Source: an uncultured Collinsella sp. (GTDB lineage: Bacteria; Actinomycetota; Coriobacteriia; Coriobacteriales; Coriobacteriaceae). From it: a stretch of 8,093 nt of DNA. The notes under the pieces were generated by a model. The model had not been told where the DNA came from, did not search any database, and saw nothing but the letters and a program-made list of their open reading frames with translations. Where the stretch lies: contig CAUGVQ010000093.1 of the NCBI GenBank assembly GCA_959602875.1, positions 1 to 8,093 of the forward strand, given 5' to 3'. This document shows positions 4,681 through 8,093 of the stretch, in pieces; positions within the stretch are counted from its first letter, which is position 1; each line of letters starts with the position of its first letter. Position numbers and translations under genes: made by a program.

Positions 4681-7350
4681 CTACCTCTTGCGAGATGCCG
4701 CTATTGCAGCGATGCCGGCTGCAGCAAGACCCATCGGCACGAGAATGATGGAGGAGTCGGAGGTCTTGGCGAGCGTGTCGTCATTCGTGTTCTGAGAGGA
4801 ATCGCTCTGAGGCTTCTTGGGCTCGTCAGGCTCCTGGGCAGGCTCAGACGCGGTCTTCTCCCAACCGGCGTACAGCACCAGATCGGAGGTGACCGGGTCG
4901 TCGAAGTTCCATTCCTTGGTGTAGGCGGTATCCGAGAACCAGCCGGTGAAACGCCAGCCCGTAAGGACGGGGTCTGTTGGGCGAGCGACGGTCGAACCCT
5001 TATCGACCGTGACGGTAGTCGGATCCTCACCGGGCACGCGACTCTGGAAGGTAACGGTCACCTGGGTGACGGGAGGCTCCGGGTCGGTACCGGGGTCGAC
5101 CGGCTTGGGATCGATCGCGGCCATGGCGGTGAGTGCCTTCTGCTGGGCAGTCCGAGCGCCGGCGATAGTCGTCGCATCCGCGATATCGCTCAAACCCTTT
5201 TCGTAAGCAGCCTTGAGCTCCGCCCAATTCTCGGCGGTGTAATCGGACTCCTTATAGGTGGTGAACTTGGTGCCGAGCTCGTTCTTGAGCTTCTGCTGCT
5301 CAGCCTCCAAGCGCTCTGCCGCCGTGGGGACGGCGTCCGCCGTAGTCTTGAAGTTGTCGACGATGCTCTCCATGGCCGACTCATCGGTCGCAGCGTCGAT
5401 TGCCTCGGAAGCCGTCTGGTGCGCATTCTGAATGTCGGCCCAATCGTCGGTCAAGTAGCTCCCCTCGACATAGGTGGCAAGCGCATCGTTGAGCTGCTGC
5501 TTAAGCTCCGCGCGCAGCTCTTCCACGGTCTTGGGCACCGTAACGGACACCGTAAGCGTTACGGTATAGCCGTAGTAATCGGTTGCATCCGAGCCCTGCG
5601 GGCGCAGGATGAACGTGTAGTCGCCGTTCACGAGCTTGTCGGCATCGTTGGGGCGCACCCCATCAGGACCCGCTGTGAGCACCCACTCATTAGCACGCCC
5701 AGGGCGTTCAAAGGAAGCGCTCGTAGGGTCACTGATCGTCTGGAGTAAGGGCACGTTCGCGCTGTTGAGAATAGAGGCCTCCATTTGATTAACTGTTGAA
5801 CCCGCGGCCCCGTTGTACCTCATCGTTTGGTTTTCAGGCTGCACAACCAGGGCCGGATAGACAGTCTTTCCCGCAGTGGCAAGCAACATGGCGCCCTCAG
5901 CGGCAATGGGAGCTTGTCCGGAAACAGCATCGGCATTCGGCTGAATACCGGACCCTCTGCCGCCCGTCAGCTGCGCAAATGCTCCCAACTTGAGGGTGCC
6001 ATCGTTCTTAACGGCGCTACCCTGACCGCACTGAACCTTGACCACCCTGCTTGCGTTTTGATTCACGATTGTGACCGTGGAGCCTTGCTCAATCTCAAAT
6101 GCGGGTCCGACCTCACAGTAAACCGCGATGGCGCTCGAGGTCGTTGTCGAGTTGGCCCCGGCCTGCGAGTTGAGGTTGATTGTTGTTCCGTCAGGTACGG
6201 TAACCGTGTTGGCAAGCGTAACGGGCTTAAAGAGAGTAATCGTGGAGCCGCGGTTTGCACCAGCGATCTCAATCGCCGTTTTAAACGAGTCAACTGTCTG
6301 CGAAGTTCCGCTCGGCAGAAGCACCTGAATACCAGCTGGCTCTGTTCCCGTCAGACGCCCGGTCGAGAGTTTGAGATTGTTGTAGTTCAAGCCCTTAACG
6401 GCACTGGCTTCGTGATTCTGGCCAAACCGCGTCTTGCCAGGGAGCTGTGGTGTGGTCTCGGTGTTGGTGCCCACCATAAAGTAAATCTGGTTTGAGCCAA
6501 GCGTGCTGTAGCTGGGATCGTTCCATGTGGGATCGATGGCGTACCAGACGCCGTCATACTCGACCGCGTTCCACGCGTGCTGCTCGCCGTTGACGCCATT
6601 TGTACCGTTGAACGCCCGCCCTTCGATGTAGGCGTTCTTGATGCCCTTACGGTCGAGCAAGACTTTCAGGGCGGTGGCATAGCCGTAACAGACCGGACCG
6701 TCCTCGGCACTGTTATCACTCACGATGCCGCTGTAGGCGCAGCGCGAGATGTTCAGCGCACCCAAGCCAGCGGAGTTGTAGACGTTATGCAGCGAGAGCC
6801 AGTTGTCAAAGTAGGTAATGGCCTCGAGCAGGTTCAAAGGCGCGTCGGCAACGATTTCATCAACCTTCGTGTTGAAGCTCTTCCACATCTGGAGCAGCTC
6901 GGCCTCGTTGATGCCGCTGTAGATGAAACCATCGACCTTGGTAGAGAGCTCATAGGTGCGGGGGTTGCTGGCATCGCCATCCGCGGTACGCGTCCACGCG
7001 AGCTGACCGGCGTTAATCCAGAAGTACTCGGGGTGGTCGCGCGTGAAAGCGTTCATGATCGCAGGGAGCCAGGTGGAGCCGGAGCCAACCTTGTCCACCG
7101 GAATGCTGATGGTGACCTTGCTCGGATCGTCGCCGTCCATGAGGATGGTCGGATTTGCCTGCACCTGCTCGAGAACCTGATCGTAAGCGAGCTTCTGGCC
7201 CTCGTCCAACACGTTGTTGTAGAACCACTCGCCCACCTCGTTATGGGTTACAGCTGCGAGAGCGAGCTGCGGCGTGGCAACAAGAGTGCCCATAACCACG
7301 AGCAACGACGCGACAACGACTGCAAGACGAGCACGAAGACGGGAAAGCAT
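4681..7350 (-). CDS. secreted, wall-anchored transglutaminase-domain surface protein with FIVAR repeats
   Basis: This 889-residue surface protein starts with a signal peptide (basic MLSRLRARLA, hydrophobic core, cleavage probably after ALA near 32). A transglutaminase/protease-like domain spans about 165-295 with a full triad: Cys221 in PVCYGYA, His258 in EQHAWNAV and Asp273 in AIDPTWND. Residues 345-465 are rich in short beta strands and polar turns, like a beta-helix. Two FIVAR modules follow (about 608-675 and 683-747), then a Listeria-Bacteroides repeat (about 764-830, ending LVLYAGW). The C-terminus is a sorting signal: LAKTS (860-864), a hydrophobic span and SRKR. The ATG at 7350 is preceded by GAAGGGGG. 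The gene appears monocistronic. The triad suggests cysteine peptidase or transglutaminase chemistry on wall or host proteins; the substrate is unknown. Confidence 0.88.
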   Translation of the reverse strand: MLSRLRARLAVVVASLLVVMGTLVATPQLALAAVTHNEVGEWFYNNVLDEGQKLAYDQVLEQVQANPTILMDGDDPSKVTISIPVDKVGSGSTWLPAIMNAFTRDHPEYFWINAGQLAWTRTADGDASNPRTYELSTKVDGFIYSGINEAELLQMWKSFNTKVDEIVADAPLNLLEAITYFDNWLSLHNVYNSAGLGALNISRCAYSGIVSDNSAEDGPVCYGYATALKVLLDRKGIKNAYIEGRAFNGTNGVNGEQHAWNAVEYDGVWYAIDPTWNDPSYSTLGSNQIYFMVGTNTETTPQLPGKTRFGQNHEASAVKGLNYNNLKLSTGRLTGTEPAGIQVLLPSGTSQTVDSFKTAIEIAGANRGSTITLFKPVTLANTVTVPDGTTINLNSQAGANSTTTSSAIAVYCEVGPAFEIEQGSTVTIVNQNASRVVKVQCGQGSAVKNDGTLKLGAFAQLTGGRGSGIQPNADAVSGQAPIAAEGAMLLATAGKTVYPALVVQPENQTMRYNGAAGSTVNQMEASILNSANVPLLQTISDPTSASFERPGRANEWVLTAGPDGVRPNDADKLVNGDYTFILRPQGSDATDYYGYTVTLTVSVTVPKTVEELRAELKQQLNDALATYVEGSYLTDDWADIQNAHQTASEAIDAATDESAMESIVDNFKTTADAVPTAAERLEAEQQKLKNELGTKFTTYKESDYTAENWAELKAAYEKGLSDIADATTIAGARTAQQKALTAMAAIDPKPVDPGTDPEPPVTQVTVTFQSRVPGEDPTTVTVDKGSTVARPTDPVLTGWRFTGWFSDTAYTKEWNFDDPVTSDLVLYAGWEKTASEPAQEPDEPKKPQSDSSQNTNDDTLAKTSDSSIILVPMGLAAAGIAAIAASRKR

Positions 7351-7393
7351 GGAAAGCCCCCTTCTCGGGTTGGGCTACGAATAAGCTGCATGA

Positions 7394-7410
7394 AGTGCAT
7401 TTTTTGCACT
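7394..7410. repeat. inverted repeat in the surface protein leader
   Basis: AGTGCA and TGCACT form a perfect 6-bp stem around five T residues (A on the minus strand), 44 bp before the start codon of the surface protein gene. It lies just downstream of the predicted transcription start, so it could be an operator or a 5' UTR hairpin. Nothing in the sequence chooses between these. Confidence 0.5.
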
Positions 7411-7419
7411 ATTTGGACC

Positions 7420-7448
7420 ATGCTACCCTACCCTCTATCAGCGAGCAA
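7420..7448 (-). promoter_or_regulatory. weak candidate promoter of the surface protein gene
   Basis: The minus strand reads TTGCTC (7443-7448), a 17-bp gap, then TAGCAT (7420-7425). These match the consensus at 3 and 4 of 6 positions, and the spacing is ideal. No better pair was found in the 160 bp ahead of the gene. Confidence 0.28.
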
Positions 7449-7454
7449 GGAAAG

Positions 7455-7470
7455 GTACCACGAATGGTAC
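7455..7470. repeat. perfect inverted repeat GTACCA-CGAA-TGGTAC
   Basis: A 6-bp perfect inverted repeat with a CGAA loop lies immediately upstream of the candidate -35 of the surface protein gene. It is close to a second imperfect pair, GCACT/AGTGC (7471-7493). A regulator binding site is possible, but no known consensus is recognised. Confidence 0.4.
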
Positions 7471-7519
7471 GCACTGCGCATCGAGCGGAGTGCCCGAAAC
7501 CGTGCCCCTCGTCTAGCCT

Positions 7520-7720
7520 TTACCACTGAATCTCGTCTAGGAACAGCAATGTCTCCTCGGGCACGAAACGAGCGGCCTCTTTTACCAGAGATATCCGACG
7601 GGAGATGGAATCCGCGCCGATAGACTCTTCGAACACTTCGCGCAGCCCCGGCTCGAGGAGGAAATTATTCAGCCCATTGTTCTGGATAGAAATGCAACTT
7701 TTCCAGGTTTTCGATGACAA
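7520..7720 (-). pseudogene. fragment of an AAA_14-type (COG1373-like) ATPase
   Basis: The minus strand encodes FLLEPGLREVFEESIGADS, then ISRRISL and RFVPEETLLFLDEIQ, followed by W and a stop. This matches the Walker B region of the AAA_14 ATPases, in which LLFLDEIQ normally continues into several hundred more residues. The P-loop is missing. The frame is open only to 7753, with no credible start: just a TTG at 7720 and no ribosome binding site. The region between the remnant and the 23-bp repeats is AT-rich and unlike its neighbours. I read it as an internal scrap of a once mobile or accessory ATPase gene. The family call depends on about 45 residues. Confidence 0.6.
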
Positions 7721-7817
7721 AGAATGGATATTGCAATCGATCTCCCCCTGTTCTCAAGCACTGGTGAAACGCAGAGAGGCACATACCGCATCATCGCAGT
7801 TAAATCACTTGTACTAT

Positions 7818-7909
7818 GGTTTTTCCGCCAATATCGTTTTAGATTTTCCGGATATTCTATTTCTGTTTTTCCGGTACTTCTGATTTGGTTTTTCCGATCT
7901 TTATCGTAA
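7818..7909. repeat. four direct repeats at exact 23-bp period (TTTTCCG core)
   Basis: TTTTCCG starts at 7821, 7844, 7867 and 7890, each exactly 23 bp apart. In all four units the consensus is nGnTTTTCCG, with an invariant T at unit positions 15 and 21; the rest varies. Since 23 is not a multiple of three, the repeat shifts frame each time and is not a protein repeat. The minus-strand form, CGGAAAA, lies upstream of the ATPase fragment. It resembles a row of protein-binding sites (operator or iteron-like). The surrounding 230 bp are distinctly AT-rich. Confidence 0.75.
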
Positions 7910-7932
7910 CGAGAAGCAAAGCCGAGAACGCA

Positions 7933-8016
7933 GGAATCCCCCTGCGGATTCCCAAAGCGAACATTCCGCAGGCCGTAAGGCCGAGGACGTTCGCGTGGGA
8001 ACCGCAGGGGGATTCC
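7933..8016. repeat. long imperfect hairpin with conserved core (copy B)
   Basis: Arms at 7933-7953 and 7997-8016 pair over 20 bp with one bulged A. After a short internal loop, GCGAAC/GTTCGC (7957-7962 with 7989-7994) adds 6 bp. The minus strand then reads GTCCTC, a GGCC-TTAC-GGCC stem-loop and TGCGGAAT: the core of copy A at 52-112 with different stem sequences. It begins 20 nt after the stop of the partial minus-strand gene at 8037. No clean T-run follows, so simple intrinsic termination is doubtful. Confidence 0.85.
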
Positions 8017-8036
8017 GGTGGGAGTCGAAACCTCGT

Positions 8037-8093
8037 TTAGAAGTCCACGTCCACGTCGTTATAGACGCACTCGAGGAGCTTCTCCATCTCCTC
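8037..8093 (-). CDS. C-terminal end of an unidentified minus-strand gene (partial)
   Basis: The last 18 codons read EEMEKLLECVYNDVDVDF and end in TAA (8037-8039). The acidic, well-formed end and G/C-ending codons suggest a real gene entering from beyond the right edge. Too little is visible to name a family. Hairpin copy B follows 20 nt downstream. Confidence 0.6.
   Translation of the reverse strand, partial: EEMEKLLECVYNDVDVDF

Noticed and set aside
7818..7909. CRISPR array
   Set aside because: The unit is only 23 bp with about 9-10 fixed bases, leaving no true spacers and no adjacent cas genes.
7605..7909. Plus-strand frames of 92 and 61 codons
   Set aside because: They run antisense to the ATPase fragment and through the 23-bp repeats, with no ribosome binding site and Phe-rich translation arising from the T-runs.

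Overview
The window looks like chromosome of a high-GC Gram-positive gut actinobacterium of the class Coriobacteriia, most likely Collinsella or a close relative. This rests on overall GC-richness, a fused EcfA1-EcfA2 ATPase, an LAxT-type cell-wall sorting signal and a transglutaminase/FIVAR surface protein. It is an impression from the sequence, not a database result.

Layout, left to right. Positions 1-178 hold what may be the last codons of a plus-strand gene (stop at 33-35), then a striking 61-bp hairpin (52-112). From 4590 down to 179 on the minus strand runs a five-gene flavin operon: a weak promoter, an FMN riboswitch with an enlarged side arm (4346-4580), the riboflavin S-component ribU (3767-4336), a fused two-ATPase EcfA1-EcfA2 (1926-3761), the membrane coupling protein ecfT (1123-1926), and two tandem paralogous FMN-binding split-barrel proteins (616-1080 and 179-598). 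The genes overlap or lie 5-42 bp apart. The first three encode a complete ECF riboflavin importer. The last two are probable flavin-cofactor proteins, so uptake and use of flavin appear to share one FMN-sensing leader.

Upstream of the operon, also on the minus strand and separated from it by an intrinsic terminator (4622-4656), is an 889-residue secreted surface protein (4681-7350). It has a signal peptide, a transglutaminase-like domain with a complete Cys-His-Asp triad, a beta-rich central region, two FIVAR modules, a Listeria-Bacteroides repeat and an atypical LAKTS wall anchor.

The right end (7351-8093) carries little intact coding sequence: inverted repeats and a possible promoter ahead of the surface protein, a decayed fragment of an AAA_14-type ATPase (about 7520-7720), an AT-rich patch with four copies of TTTTCCG at an exact 23-bp period (7818-7909), a large hairpin (7933-8016), and the last 18 codons of a minus-strand gene (8037-8093).

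The most unusual signal is that the hairpins at the two ends share a core: GTCCTC, a short stem, then TGCGGAAT, closed by AAC/GTT. The inner and outer stems differ in sequence but remain paired, as expected of a conserved structured element. Each lies about 20 nt after a stop codon, although the left-hand stop is uncertain.
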